Positions 1 to 11,904 are shown, counted from the first letter of the stretch. The stretch: DNA of 60,000 bases from Antedon mediterranea (GCF_964355755.1 NC_092678.1:8778922-8838921), one strand, 5' to 3'. Made by a program: numbers and translations. The notes: generated by a model from the sequence alone, not told the origin.

Positions 1-84
1 GATCGTCGTAAAATTGAAAGCTCCCCATAATTATCTAAGGTTTTGCTATATTCAATTTAAAGGCCAGGTGCGGGCAAAAAATTT

Positions 85-690
85 CTATTGATCATACATT
101 CCAAAAATTATCGATCTATAGTTTCCCCTATGTTTCTAAATTGTTTGGGATTTTATTTGTGTTACACGAGCTTGTTCAAAATAAGCACTTTCTTATATAT
201 ATAATATATTGTAGGCCTATGTTTCTGATAGTTCAAATTACACAGTAAAATCTCTATTCTTTATATACAAATTTTGTAAATAGAGAGGCATTTTAAAAAG
301 CTATGAAAAATAAACGGTTTGGTAAAAAAAGTTATCAGATGACTGAATATAGGTAATATAACTTGAATATTACATTTCTGATATTTTTATTCAACTTCAG
401 ATTTTAATTTTCATGCTATAGCAAAAATTATCCACCGTATATCCACCACCTTTTTTCAATGTCTAGGGAGTCACCAGACATGTTATTACATTAGGTTAAC
501 TACCTAACTACTGAAAAAAAGTCTTCCTGGTTTTTATGGAAGAATTTTGCCAAATTTTGTATTTGACCATATTAAGGGAAATTCATGTTTTGTCATCTTG
601 ATTTCTGTTACAATTATTAGATTTATGTACAATTAACCAAATATTATATTTAAAATTCATGCCTGTATCTGAACTTTAAAGGTAGTTCAT
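85..690. repeat. Dispersed repeat D1, copy a
   Basis: This stretch matches 32568-33130 in the same orientation with many small differences. Shared landmarks are the TTCTATTGATCATACATTCC start, the AATAGAGAGGCATTTTAAAA segment and the ACATGTTATTACATTAGGTT segment. It contains no convincing reading frame. A motif just upstream (AGGCCAGGTGCGGG, about 60-75) recurs near 55605 and may mark a repeat end. The family is not recognised. Confidence 0.8.
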
Positions 691-805
691 CTGTACCAGT
701 TTACCTGATTGCTGTAATAATAGTACTTGCTGTCATCATATTGGTGATGTTTGCTGCTTTTATTATTTATCGGTATGGATGTTATACTTATTACACTTTT
801 TATAA

Positions 806-870
806 TAGCTGCTGCTACTAATACTACTACTACTGCTACTAATGCTACTACTACTGCTACTAATACTACT
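806..870. repeat. CTA/GCT trinucleotide microsatellite, left half
   Basis: Interrupted CTA, GCT and AAT trinucleotides end exactly at the LTR boundary. The matching array resumes at 8725, so this is the left half of one microsatellite split by the BEL/Pao insertion. The last five bases (CTACT, 866-870) equal the first five after the element, as expected for a target-site duplication. Because the locus is repetitive, that match could be fortuitous. Confidence 0.85.
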
Positions 871-1697
871 TGTAACGACCTCTGGTCGCGGAGTTAGATT
901 CAGGTAGACAACAACAAGACTACACACAATATACTGCTTATTCCTTATTTTTATTTTCTCCTTTAAGCTGTCAAACCTGTGATGCATGTAGCTTGTGGCG
1001 TTTCTAATAAGAAACAGACAAATATAAATGCCCATGTTATAACGAATCATGCAAATAACAACAATTTAAAGACGATCTCTGTCGTCTTAGTAACGTCAAA
1101 ACTCTCAATGTACAGCCCTCTATCGGGTTACACAGAACAACGTATATGTGCAATAAATCACAATACTGTATTAAAACACTTAAATAATTCTCTTTAAATT
1201 ACACTTGAGATGCTGATTACATAATATAAGTGCCTTCCTTACTATACAGGACATGTATGGCCTACAATTGTTATATCAACATTAACACATTGAAATTAAT
1301 GAACGTCTTGATCAGCCTCGTGGCAACAATGATGTAGGCTATCTGGCCTAACCTAGCCGTGCATATCATCATAAGACATAGGCAACGAGTAGGAGAAGGC
1401 TTAGGCCTTCCAACTACTATAAATCAAACAATAACTCAATAATATCAATCTAAAGTTAATAATAAACCGGATGCTCACCAAAACCTATGGTCTTTCTCCG
1501 CGTAACAATTTTATAATAGTATATTATCAGACGCCTATGACAGATGGTCTCATTTTATGTCTCCTCCTACAACAACCTTAGGCGCGCACATGTGTTATTC
1601 CCAAAAACAGGGATCATCTAAAAAACTTGCACATGAACGAAAAACAATGTTGAAATGAAATGCGCCCTCTATATAAATATACATATAGGACCTTACA
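871..1697 (-). repeat. BEL/Pao 3' LTR
   Basis: This 827-bp LTR begins TGTAACGACC and ends CCTTACA. It is shorter than its partner at 7860-8724 mainly because it lacks a short insert near the partner's 8025-8045 and another near 8555-8575. Because the element reads on the minus strand, this is its downstream LTR. Confidence 0.92.
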
Positions 1698-1709
1698 CCG
1701 GCCCTCCTA
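1698..1709 (-). other. Candidate polypurine tract of the BEL/Pao element
   Basis: On the minus strand the bases just before the 3' LTR read AGGAGGGCCGG, the purine-rich primer expected for plus-strand DNA synthesis. The final CCGG breaks a pure purine run, so the exact primer is uncertain. Confidence 0.5.
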
Positions 1710-1859
1710 ATGCAAACTCAAAGTGAGCATTAGCAAACACCTTAAACATTAAACAAACATACAATTTCCGATCTTGATCAATTATAAATTCTATAATAAC
1801 CTGATAAAGTTTAGTAACATACAATCAATATCTTAAACAAACAATAATTAAAAGCAATA

Positions 1860-1958
1860 TAATTGGATTATCTTCTAAGCAATTGATACATCTTGTAACA
1901 CATGCTTTCGCAACCAATGGAAGCGTGACAATCCAAAATTTCTTTCGCACCTCGTTGA
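1860..1958 (-). pseudogene. BEL/Pao integrase zinc-binding remnant, distal part
   Basis: The minus strand here reads in an open frame with the motif RKKFWIV followed by a C-x2-C pair (CVTRCINC). This is the second half of the HHCC zinc-binding region of Pao integrases. It is the direct continuation of the fragment ending at 3101 and lies on the other side of the inserted 1.1-kb element. Coding similarity fades before about 1860 and the DDE catalytic core is missing, so the rest of the integrase was deleted. Confidence 0.7.
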
Positions 1959-1962
1959 TTAA

Positions 1963-3096
1963 AATGGACCTGAAATGGAATTTCGATTTTCAAGAAATTC
2001 ACACATGTTATTTAAATGTATCAAATTAACACAAAACCACACAAATAAAAACAAAATGTAAAGTATTTTGAGTAAAAACAAAATTTTAAGATACCATGGT
2101 AAATTAGCAAAAATTACTCACGCCATTGCAATATTCTATTTCAACGGCCGTCGGAAGCCTCTATATTCACGACGTCACATATACATACGATGATATAGAG
2201 AGCGTGTATGCCGCCCGATAGTCAGTGAATGATCGACGGCCTGGAAAGATACGCGAAGCGTTGACACTAATACTAATTTATTCAATATCTAATGTTGTTG
2301 AAATATAGGTCCCTAAAATGTACTTCGTTTGTTCTAAAACCCGAATTTAGAAGGCCTACCTCCCAAACCTTTACTAGGCCTAGGCCCCCAATCCAGAGCG
2401 CGGAGTCGATCCACCACCCACATCATGCGGCGAGGCTCCGTTTCATGTGCATCCAAGGACCAAAGCGATATCAACAACTTGCTGCGCTCATTGTCAAGCC
2501 AAAGTAAAATACTGTATGAATAAAATTCGTTTTCGAACTGCCTGATTCGTGACAAATAAATTATCATCTCATATTACTAATTTAATTCTGCTAAACTAAA
2601 AACTAAAGAAACTAACAAATTTTAGCAGTATAAATTACGAACGATATACAAAATACACGAACGGAAAATATGGATACGCATCATTGCGCACGGAGCTGTA
2701 TCCCGGACAACGTTGCCAGGCCAACTTCGGTATTGCCAGAAAAAAACCGTTGATTTTAAGATTTTAAATCGTCATTTACTCGATGAGTAACCGTTTATAC
2801 GGTAATAATTTTATCTAAAAAAATTCTAAATACGTTTCTGCAAATGCACAAGCATTTTTTAGAAAATACTCTATAGATTTCAAGAGTTATAGCCAAAAAA
2901 CTGCAAATTTTCCATTGGAGGGATAGGAATATATTCGCAAAGTGACGTCACCCGCGAATTTTTTTGATTTTCTAATGGGGCTTTCCCCAAAAGGGCCAAT
3001 TTATATTTTGTAACAATATACATTCTAGCAACACCTAATAGCCCCCAAAACATCATTCTAAAATGAAAAAAATCGAAAATCCATTTCAGGTCCATT
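1963..3096. mobile_element. 1.13-kb TIR DNA transposon nested in the BEL integrase
   Basis: The ends are inverted repeats of about 30 bp starting AATGGACCTGAAATGG, with one mismatch early on. TTAA lies on both sides (1959-1962 and 3097-3100). The BEL integrase frame reads correctly from one flank to the other if the insert and one TTAA are ignored. The duplication could be TTAA (piggyBac-like) or only TA (Tc1/mariner-like) because the ends are ambiguous within TTAA. The interior has only short, unconvincing frames and no recognisable transposase, so it is probably a non-autonomous element. Confidence 0.85.
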
Positions 3097-3100
3097 TTAA

Positions 3101-3421
3101 CTGATTCTTGCCACAATGACCTGTGCGCTTGTGAACCTCATTAATTATCACCTCTGAAAGACGATGCTTCGGCAATACAATTGGATGCTTGGCATTTTCG
3201 TCCAACTCCGAATTCTTCAATCTCCCTCCAACCTTCAGCACACATTTATCCAAGGTCGGGTTTAATTTTGCAAGGCAACTAGTTTTCTTCACATCCCTTT
3301 GGCCCTTCAACGCATCAATCTCTTCGTTGAAAAACTCTTCCTGTACATATCTGATCAAGTCTATCTCGGCCTGTTCCATTTCAGTTGCTGTTATCATTGG
3401 TGTTACGGATTTGTGGGACAA
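3101..3421 (-). pseudogene. BEL/Pao integrase N-terminal zinc-binding fragment
   Basis: The frame carries the conserved HPIVLPKHRLSE stretch and the HKRTGHCGKNQ motif, which is the HH half of the integrase zinc-binding domain. It is in frame with the reverse transcriptase/RNase H region, separated from it by a TGA at 3440-3442. It ends at 3101 where the nested transposon begins. The frame runs on into the inserted terminal repeat for only a few residues. Confidence 0.85.
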
Positions 3422-3439
3422 GTAACCTTTAAATTTAGT

Positions 3440-5422
3440 TCACCATACGACTGCCTTCTTTAGTTTGTGATAGGAAGAGTACCGCTTAATCAGATCATTC
3501 ATCCAACGGTGTTGTTCTACTACTGTAAAGACTTCCTTTACGTCAGGATCATCAATTTTCAATTGACTACCTTGAAATAGCTGTGGCCATTCCGACGGAT
3601 CTCTTGTGAGGAACGCCGGCCCTCGTAACCACATAGCAACCTCATCCTCGTTTTTTAGATTTATTCCTCGAGATGCAAGGTCAGCTGGATTGGTTTTACT
3701 CCTAACATGACGCCATTGATTAAGTTCCGAGCCCTCATGAATCACGCGTAGCCTGTTGGCCACGAACACACTGAATCTCGTATTTCTATTATGAATGTAA
3801 TTCAAAACTATCATACTGTCTGTCCAGAAAAAGACCATGTCAAATTCGACGTCCATTTCTTGTCTTATAACTGCTGCACTGTTTACACCAACTGTCGCAG
3901 CGGTCAATTCTAACCTCGGAATAGTTTGTTTTTTCTTCGGCGAAACTCTGGATCGACTGTATAGCAAAGTACATCTATTAGATCCGTCATCCAATCTTAC
4001 GTAAAGTACCACACCATATCCCTTACTGGATGCGTCAGCAAATACGTGTAGTTGACATTTGCAATGTGCATATGTTCCTAACCATCTAGGAATCACAACC
4101 TCCTTGAGAAGTTGTAGCTCACTCCACCACTTTGTGCACTCCCCTTGTAATTCCTTGGAGAATGGGTCATCCCAACCGCTGTCCTTCAAACTAAGTGATC
4201 GCTGAAAAATGTCCTTTGCTGGCAGTACCACTGGTGACATCAACCCCATCGGGTCAAATACTGAACTCATTACTGACAATAAGTGCCTTCTAGTCCATGT
4301 GTTTTGTTGCCTTGTCACACTGGGTGTACTCAGTTGAAACACATCATTCTCCAAGTCACAATTTATACCTAGCGTTCGCTCAGTAGGTATCAGTTCCTGG
4401 TTCAAATTAAGTCCCTTTAATTCTGTTGAACGTTGATCCTCAGGCACAGATTGTATAACGCCTTTGTTGCTACTTGACCACTTTGTCAGATTGAACCCAC
4501 CTCGTCGACAAAGTCTTCTCAAATGTTCAACCATCTCAATAGCCATCTCTGGATTGTCGAGGCTCTTAAGGAGATCATCCACATAAAAATTATTTTTTAC
4601 AGTTTCAATTACGTCCTTAGGGAAATCGTCCTTGTTATTATCAGCAGTTTTCTTTAATGCAAAGTTGGCACAAGATGGGCTACATGTTGCACCAAAGGTG
4701 TGTACCTTCATTCTATAGACTTCTGGAGTACTATCCGGATGCCAAATATATCTTAAGAAATCCCTATCCTTCACCGGAACTATCACTTGCGAGAACATGG
4801 CCTCAATATCAGCTACGAGCGCTATTTTACCTTGCCGAAATCGCAACAGCACTCCTAGCAAACTGCTAGTAAGATTTGGTCCAGGGAGAAGACAGTCGTT
4901 CAACGACACACCTTCTGCTTTGGCCGCACAGTCGAAAACTACTCGCAGTTTTTGCTTCTGAGGGTGATAAACACCATGATGCGGCACGTACCAACACTGT
5001 CTATTCTTTGTCACTTCACCTACTGGCACCTTCTCAGCAAATCCTTTCTCAACCAAACCTTCCATGTATGAGCAATATTCTTGCTTGTATTTGTCATCGT
5101 TCGTTAGTCGTTTCTGCAAAGATTTCAACCTTTTCTCTGCCAAATACCAGTTGTTTGGTAGTTTTACTTGACCTTCCTTTAACGGCAAGGCGACACAATA
5201 ATGACCATCAACCATAGTGCTGCCTTTCTCAACTTTAGATATAAATTCCTTATCTTCAATGGAAAGTTGCTGTTCCTGATTAAGTCCCTTTTCTGGAAAG
5301 TCCATTTCTAAGGATCCTTGATATAACTTCTCTAATCTTGTTTCCTCATGTGTAGAGTTATTATAGGCCACAAGTTGAGTTCTGTAAGAAGCATGTTGAC
5401 TGGCTCTCTTTCCCTTTATCAA
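3440..5422 (-). pseudogene. BEL/Pao reverse transcriptase and RNase H
   Basis: This 660-residue frame has reverse transcriptase motifs in order: VADIEAMFSQV (motif A aspartate), the ATCSPSCANFAL segment (motif B) and FYVDDLL, the YVDD active site. Downstream, LHVFADASSKGYG and IPRLELTAA mark the Pao-type RNase H region. An in-frame TGA precedes it (5426-5428) and another follows (3440-3442), so protease, polymerase and integrase are one frame interrupted by two TGA codons. Both look like point mutations, though read-through cannot be excluded from sequence alone. In the family this enzyme copies the element RNA into DNA. Confidence 0.93.
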
Positions 5423-5425
5423 TCC

Positions 5426-7180
5426 TCACACAATCCACCCAAGCTTGGTTCTTGTTACATGCGGTGCGTCTTCAGGACCAGTCTTGATCTCGAGGGGTGT
5501 GTAAGCTCCTGGAACCTTCATACTAATCAGCAGCCCAACGTCGGCCTCAATATAGTTGATTTTCACTCCACTCAGATGGGGCCACTTATCTATTTCTTCT
5601 TGCGTGGGTATTAAATTCCGCTCAATAGGTAAGTTTTCTTTCGAGAAGGCCAAAGGAATCGTCACATCATTTTCTTTCCCAGCCAAAGCCTGTATTCTTA
5701 TATTCTTCACTAACTTCGCGGGGGCCGTATGTGGCACGCCCATCGTTTTGAATGAAATTGAACCTTTGGTTCCACCTACTCCTAATTGTTGCATTAACTT
5801 ATCTGAAATAAAAGAGATGTTACTGCCTGGGTCTAAAAATGCATAAGTTGTTACTTGGCGCCCGTTAAGCTTTACCAAAACTGGTACGACGGCCAGCGCG
5901 CAATCTGCATCGTCATCAACACAAGCTGATGCTAGGTCGCTACTAGCTGGTACAAATTCTTTCGACGTAGCAGCGAGCTGACTTGCTGACTGCACAGTAT
6001 TACCATTACTTGTCTGTGTAGCGTTAAGCTGACCTGCTGGAGCACCACTAATTTGTTCCTTGGGTGGTGTATCATCTCTGTGAAGAATGGTGGGATGTTT
6101 CTGGTTGCATTTTTTACATGTACTTTGTCTACTGCACTTCTTGGATACGTGTCCCTTTCCTAAGCAACCATAACATCTCCTTTCCTTTGCCAAGAAGTTA
6201 AGTTTATCTTCTCTGTTTAGTTTTGCAAACAGTGAACATTTTCCTAACCAACACCCTGACAGTTTGCAATACGGGCATACATTCTTTATGGGAGAGTCCT
6301 TGTAAGATGTTTCTTCTACGCTTGCGAATGAACCGCTCATAGTATCCTTCTTCGTATATTTTGATGGGGTCTTTCCCATTACCTTATCATCTTTTATCCT
6401 ACCAAATGTTGGGTTGTCCAGTATCCTTGCCTGTGTAGACACAAATTCCACTAAATCTCGAAATACAACTCGACGATTCTGCTGGATAGCATCAGTTTTG
6501 GTGCGCCATTTTTCACGCATCTTGTATGGAAGCTTCTTGACAATTATTTGAAGTTTAGTGGTAGCATTAAGTTCATCCATATAGCCCAAATCTAACATTA
6601 CGTTTTGACACTCTAAAAGAAGTAATGAAAACGTTGAGATTCTACCTCCGTCTTCTGCCTTTATCTCTGGGAAACCGTTAGCTCTTTGCAGATATGATTC
6701 CGCCAATTTAAACTTATTACCATATCTTTTCACGATGGCTTGCTTAGCTTCCTTATAGCCCTTTACTGGTTCCATATGCATAAAACTCTTAACAAGCTGG
6801 TTCACCTCTCCTGCAGTAAACTGCTCCAGGTAGTAAAGTCTGTCTTGATTATCAGGCACTTTTTTCTCCACTTCATGCTCGAATGCTCGAATAAACCTAT
6901 TATAATCTGTTGGCTGCCCACTAAATGGAGTCAACTCCCTCTTTGGTAAACTGGTGGTTTTTATAAACTGCATGAATGCATCATGAATCGGATCTTTTAA
7001 GTTAATAGCCGCCTTGGTCTTGGGTTGCACAGTTGCACCACGCTGACTAGATAGCTGTTCTTCCCTTACAGCATAATCTTCTTCATTGTCATCTTGTAAT
7101 GGTGGCATAGAACTATGAGTGATGCTAGATTGAATATAATCTGCTACTCTTTCTTGACTATTTCCTTCAGGAAAATCCAA
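5426..7180 (-). pseudogene. BEL/Pao Gag with CCHC knuckles and A17 protease
   Basis: The 584-residue frame starts in the Gag core (FSGQPTDYNRFIRAFE, about residues 83-98). It then has Cys/His clusters, including CYGCLGKGHVSKKC (a CCHC knuckle) and CKKCNQKHPTILH. The protease segment carries FLDPGSNISFI (about residues 455-465), with DPGS where the catalytic aspartate motif is expected. It ends with the conserved TKLGWIV followed by TGA. The true N-terminus lies in another frame (7144-7461), so the upstream boundary is a frameshift near 7185. The start assigned by the open frame is not a natural start. Confidence 0.9.
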
Positions 7181-7461
7181 TCTCTCGATTGCCTATAATT
7201 CTCCTCTTCCTCCTCTATTTTCTTTATTTCCTGTTCATAAACCTGTAATTTTACCTCGTTCATAGTTACTTCAGATTCAAGTTCTAATCTTTGAATATCT
7301 GCAGCCAATTCTTGTTTCTTTAATTCAACATCCCTTTTTGCCTTAGCTACTGCCAGGTCAGCTCGTGTTTGTGCGGCTGACAACCTAATGGATGCAGCAG
7401 AGCTAGAGCATACAGAAGAACCTTTGGAGAGAGGCATTGTTAAGAACAAATACAATATCAA
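7144..7461 (-). pseudogene. BEL/Pao Gag N-terminal coiled-coil segment
   Basis: This frame of about 105 residues is rich in Ala, Lys, Glu and Gln. Its heptad-like pattern (AKAKRDVELKKQELAADIQR onwards) predicts a coiled coil, common at the start of BEL/Pao Gag. It overlaps the main Gag frame by 37 bases in a different frame, which points to a single-base indel near 7185. The likely initiator is the ATG that begins MPLSKGSS. Confidence 0.75.
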
Positions 7462-7859
7462 TTAAATGAGTAGCACAACAGTAATTGAAATATTTAGATG
7501 TGTACAATATTAACACTAAATTCCTAAATGCAATAAAATCCTTGTGGAAAGTAATTAAATTACAATGCATATATATAATCAATGATAAAGTCCTTGATAA
7601 CAATATTTAGATACGGGTTTTTCCTTGATATCTTGGTTCCCTTGATGGTACAGTATCTTCACAGCAAGTATGCAAATTCCTCTTGGTTCCTCCAAAGCGA
7701 GCCTATTCACGCATCAAGAACCTCCATTAATAGCACAAATCTTACTTGACCTTTGGATATCCAACGTACATAAGCCTCCTGTTGCACAACAATGCACCTC
7801 CGATTTGTTTGTCTAGATTGACTCGTAGACACAGGTTTTGAAATGCCAAGGTTTTGAAA

Positions 7860-8724
7860 TGTAACGACCTCTGGTTGCGGAGTTAGATTCAGGTAGACAA
7901 CAACAAGACTACACACAATATACTGCTTATTCCTTATTTTTATTTTCTCCTTTAAGCTGTCAAACCTGTGATGCATGTAGCTTGTGGCGTTTCTAATAAG
8001 AAACAGACAAATATAAATGCCTATGTTAACATACAGCAGTACCATGTTATAACGAATCATGCAAATAACAACAATTTAAAGATGATCCCTGTCGTCTTAG
8101 TAACGTCAAAACTCTCAATGTACAGCCCTCTATCGGGTTACACAGAACAACGTATATGTGCAATAAATCACAATACTGTATTAAAACACTTAAATAATTC
8201 TCTTTAAATTACACTTGAGATGCTGATTACATAATATAAGTGCCTTCCTTACTATACAGGACAGATATGGCCTACAATTGTTATATCAACATTAACACAT
8301 TGAAATTAATGAACGTCTTGATCAGCCTCGTAGCAACAATGATGTAGGCTATCTGGCCTAACCTAGCCGTTCATATCATCATAAGACATAGGCAACGAGT
8401 AGGAGAAGGCTTAGGACCTTTCCAACTACTATAAATCAAACAATAACTCAATAATATCAATCTAAAGTTAATAATAAACCGGATGCTCACCAAAACCTAT
8501 GGTCTTTCTCCGCGTAACAATTTTATAATAGTATATTATCAGACGCCTATGACAGAATATGGTCTCATCCTTGCGACCATTTTATGTCTCCTCCTACAAC
8601 AACCTTAGGCGCGCACATGTCTAATTCCCAAAAACAGGGATCATCTAAAAAACTTGCACATGAACGAAAAAAAATGTTGAAATGAAATGCGCCCTCTATA
8701 TAAATATACATAGAGGACCTTACA
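7860..8724 (-). repeat. BEL/Pao 5' LTR
   Basis: This 865-bp LTR begins TGTAACGACC and ends CCTTACA, and is nearly identical to 871-1697. For the minus-strand element it is the upstream LTR that would carry the promoter. The sequence just inside it (7820-7859) contains GGTTTTGAAATG twice. I could not identify a tRNA primer site with confidence. Confidence 0.92.
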
Positions 8725-8935
8725 CTACTACTACTGCTACTAATACTACTACTGCTGCTACCACTACTACTACTGCTGCTACTACTACTACTACTACTAC
8801 TACTGCTGCTGCTACTATTACTACTGCTACTGCTACTGCTACTGTTACTGCTGCTGCTGCCGCTGCCGCCGCTGCTGCCGCCGCCGCCGCTGCTGCCGCC
8901 GCCGCCGCCGCCGCCGCCACCGCTGCTACTGCTAC
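8725..8935. repeat. Composite CTA/GCT/GCC microsatellite, right half
   Basis: The array changes gradually from ACT units through GCT to a pure GCC/GCT block near 8850-8930. Long frames encoding poly-Ala, poly-Thr or poly-Val here are by-products of the repeat. It continues the array interrupted at 870. Confidence 0.95.
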
Positions 8936-11561
8936 GAAACTTCGACAGGCAACTTGAACTATATATAGGCTAATTAATTAATCATAATCCTAAAAACGAT
9001 CTAAAGCTAATTTAAATGCCTTTTTGAATAAAATTAGTACAGTGGGACAGCCAGTCAACAAATCGTGTCAAATTTTGACTCGGAGAGGGCGCCCTACTTT
9101 TCTAATTTAGTTCAAAATTGCTAAATTTTAGGGTGTTGGAAAAACACAATATTTGTAAATTTAGCTGATTATCGGAAAAATATTGTTGGTAAAATAAATT
9201 CATAAATGGTTTTAATATATTGTCATGTAAAATTAAATGTATTTGAACAAAACGATAATCTGTAATTTAACGGTAAAATCAACCAATGTCTTTTTTTCGA
9301 AATTGTACCCTAGAAAATCATTAAAATAAAATATTTAGAAAAATTGAACAGTCCTGAATTTAAAATCCCTGTTAGAAAAATTAATAATCTACAGAATACA
9401 ATATTAAGATACAAAATTCGGTGGTTGGGATGCAGCTCCGACTATTCAAACTAAAGGTACCACTATTTGTTCCATCGAAAACTAGCGAAACCGCCATTTT
9501 GTAAACACATCGTCATCGTGTTTATGAATTTATTTATATCGAACGATATACGCGATGTTTATTGTCCGCGTATAAGAATTCATATAAATAAATACATTCC
9601 AATACAACGTATATTATTACTTGTTTATTTATCACAGTATACATTTTAGTTGAGGAATATTTGTCATAACTATTATAATAGCTTTTATACGAGTCCGTGG
9701 CCTAGCCCTATTAGCGACCGATTGTTCCAGGGGCGGAAAGTCACTTAGCGACGTTGTGATCGGGCGCGTCGGGCCTAGCTAATATTAATAATATGACCTG
9801 AAATAAGCGGCTAACAAGAACTGTTATATACTTGCTTACAATTGTTTTGTTTTTGATGAACAAACAAGCAATTAGGTTGAATAACAAATTATTTATTCAT
9901 TTTTTTTGGGTAAAAACATGTACAAACTAGTAGTACTGTATAATATAAATTATAATAATAGTAATATTAAACTAATACAGTACGTATTAATAAAATATAA
10001 AATAGGCCTAACATACAATAAATATTCAATTTTTAAGGTCTACCACATGACAATAACATAATTTACAGAGTATGGTGTAGTAGGTTTGCATTCAAAATAA
10101 ATATTTGTATTGTAATTCATCTAAATCCTCTGCAACATACATATATATTTGTAATTCAACATTTTGTTTTAAATAATTAAATTATAGTTTGGGTATGACA
10201 ATGTCGGTAGGTACCGGTGTCATCTTTTTATCCACTTCACTCTCAGTTTGAAGTCACAAAGACAAAGAACTCTGCATCATCAACGATTCCTGAAAGTGTC
10301 AGAAAAAATAATAAATATTATTTAAAATAAATGTTAATGTCTGGTTGTATATATAATTATAATATTATATGATGACATAAAAGTAAGGCAAATGGAAGCT
10401 GTATTTTATTAATTAAATTACAGTATTTACTATTATTATTTATATAATCTAGGAGGCCTACTAGTACTAGTAGCCTGCTAGGCATCTATTGAGCCTAATA
10501 AATCAAATTAATAATAAATGAAAAATAAAATAATAATATTAATACTGATTGAAAACAACTATTTTTTTTTGCGGGGATAAGATCACCAAGCTAGGCCGGC
10601 CAGGACCAATGATACTCGTAATCTGTACAACTTAACGACTAACGGATCAGCATCAACACAGTACAACACACGTCTCGCTATCACCTATACCATGGAGGTA
10701 CCTCCATGCCTATACTGACACACGTGTCTCGCGTTGCCGAAACCACAGCTAGAAAATGTACCTACCTTTCGAGGCCTGAGAATACACCAACAAATTTTGA
10801 ACAGGATAGAAATATATCATACTCGACAATTGACAATTGATTATAATTTTTTTAATTTGTTGGGATGCACCTCCGACTATTCAGAAAATGGACAACAAAA
10901 CAGTAGTCAAATCGTACCACATTTATAAATTTCACGAGTCCCGACTTCAGTCGCCGAATGTATTGTATTAGCTTCGGTTTCTTTGAAGGAAACCGATTGG
11001 TTATTCAATAATACTTATTAGGAAATGCTTTTACCATAATAGGTAATGTTGGGCGGGTCTTAAATATTCATGAGAGCTTAAAATAAAACAGCACTTATTT
11101 GCTAGGCGACGAAAAATCGTGGTTTCAGTTTTCAACGATAGGTGGCGCTTCAAAATCGTCAATGCGGAAGTAAGTCGATTTTACACGATTTAACGGTCAA
11201 AACGCGAAGTGGCTTTCCCACTGAGTACATATATATCTCCAAATCGTACATAAAAATCTGCTGCTGCATATAGTGGTGTTTACATGCAAAAAACAGAAGC
11301 AAGACAACATGTGGCGCTATTGTATTTCACAGTAATTTGTACACTAGATTTTTTTTTCATCAGCGAAAGATTTTTTTTTTCGTACACAAAAATGTTTGAA
11401 AAATACTATTAAACGATCGTTTAATTGTGCGTGCACCCATGTGACCCACAATCGTCCAATCAAATGACAGCAATTATTATATATATTAACCATACAAACA
11501 AAATTATATATATACTTCAGTATGTATAATGAAAGAATATACCGTAATGTTTTTCTTGTAG
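8936..11561. other. No gene seen; AT-rich sequence
   Basis: No coding frame, splice-matched exon or RNA gene could be supported. The motif GGTTGGGATGCAGCTCCGAC near 9423 recurs in slightly changed form near 10858, which suggests two pieces of one old repeat. Short poly-A/T runs and TAGGCCTA octamers are scattered throughout. Confidence 0.6.
10691..10708. other. Perfect 18-bp palindrome CATGGAGGTACCTCCATG
   Basis: The 18 bases are a perfect inverted repeat. A similar interrupted form, CCATGGAGG then TTATA then CCTCCATG, occurs near 53237-53262. The shared motif may be a repeat-end signature. No function is known to me. Confidence 0.7.
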
Positions 11562-11805
11562 GGTGCAATCTCAAACCAGCAAAACGATGATGAATGATAC
11601 CACCATGGTGAAGGTGGTTAATAGTGAATATGAAACCCATCTGCCAATGTCTGGCATTGCAAATGTTACAGTGGCCACTGTGCCTGACAGATCCATGCCT
11701 GCAAGGCCCACTGTTCATCCCGTGCCTATTGTGCCTGTAAGGCCTACTGTAAATGAGCATACATATTCAACAATTGAGCCAGAATACATTGAAATTATTA
11801 AGTAA
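11562..11805 (+). CDS. Candidate terminal exon with a tandem-tyrosine tail
   Basis: A pyrimidine-rich stretch and TTGTAG acceptor precede an open frame of about 80 codons ending in TAA. The C-terminus reads HTYSTIEPEYIEI, two YxxI motifs separated by three residues, typical in style of cytoplasmic tails that bind SH2 proteins or sorting adaptors. The middle has a Pro/Val-rich near-repeat (MPARPTV, VPVRPTV). The spacing is too short for a classical ITAM. No upstream exons were identified, so the protein is unknown. A chance frame remains possible. Confidence 0.35.
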
Positions 11806-11904
11806 TAATGTTGGCCATTATCTATGAATACATCCGGCTACTTATATACTGTATTAATATTCAGTTAAATTTGGTTTGTTTGTTTGTTTAAAACATTAAG
11901 ACCG

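Larger units (their letters stand above)
871..8724 (-). mobile_element. BEL/Pao LTR retrotransposon, defective
   Basis: The element is flanked by direct repeats that begin TG and end CA (871-1697 and 7860-8724), with CTACT on both outer sides. The minus strand codes in order for a coiled-coil Gag start, a CCHC zinc-knuckle region, an A17-type protease, reverse transcriptase, RNase H and the zinc-binding start of an integrase. This is the BEL/Pao order, with integrase last. Defects visible: a one-base frameshift in Gag, two in-frame TGA stops, a DNA transposon within the integrase, and no catalytic integrase core before the 3' LTR. The two LTRs remain very similar, so the insertion is fairly young. 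It cannot be autonomous as it stands. Confidence 0.93.

Noticed and set aside
2292-2567. Transposase remnants inside the 1.13-kb element
   Set aside because: The overlapping frames are short, lie on both strands and show no motif of any transposase family.
7820-7859. tRNA primer-binding site next to the BEL 5' LTR
   Set aside because: The sequence just inside the LTR has a TGG but no clear match to a tRNA 3' end that I could verify.
8682-8957. Poly-Thr/poly-Ala protein
   Set aside because: It is a translation of the CTA/GCT/GCC microsatellite and runs from the LTR into the repeat.
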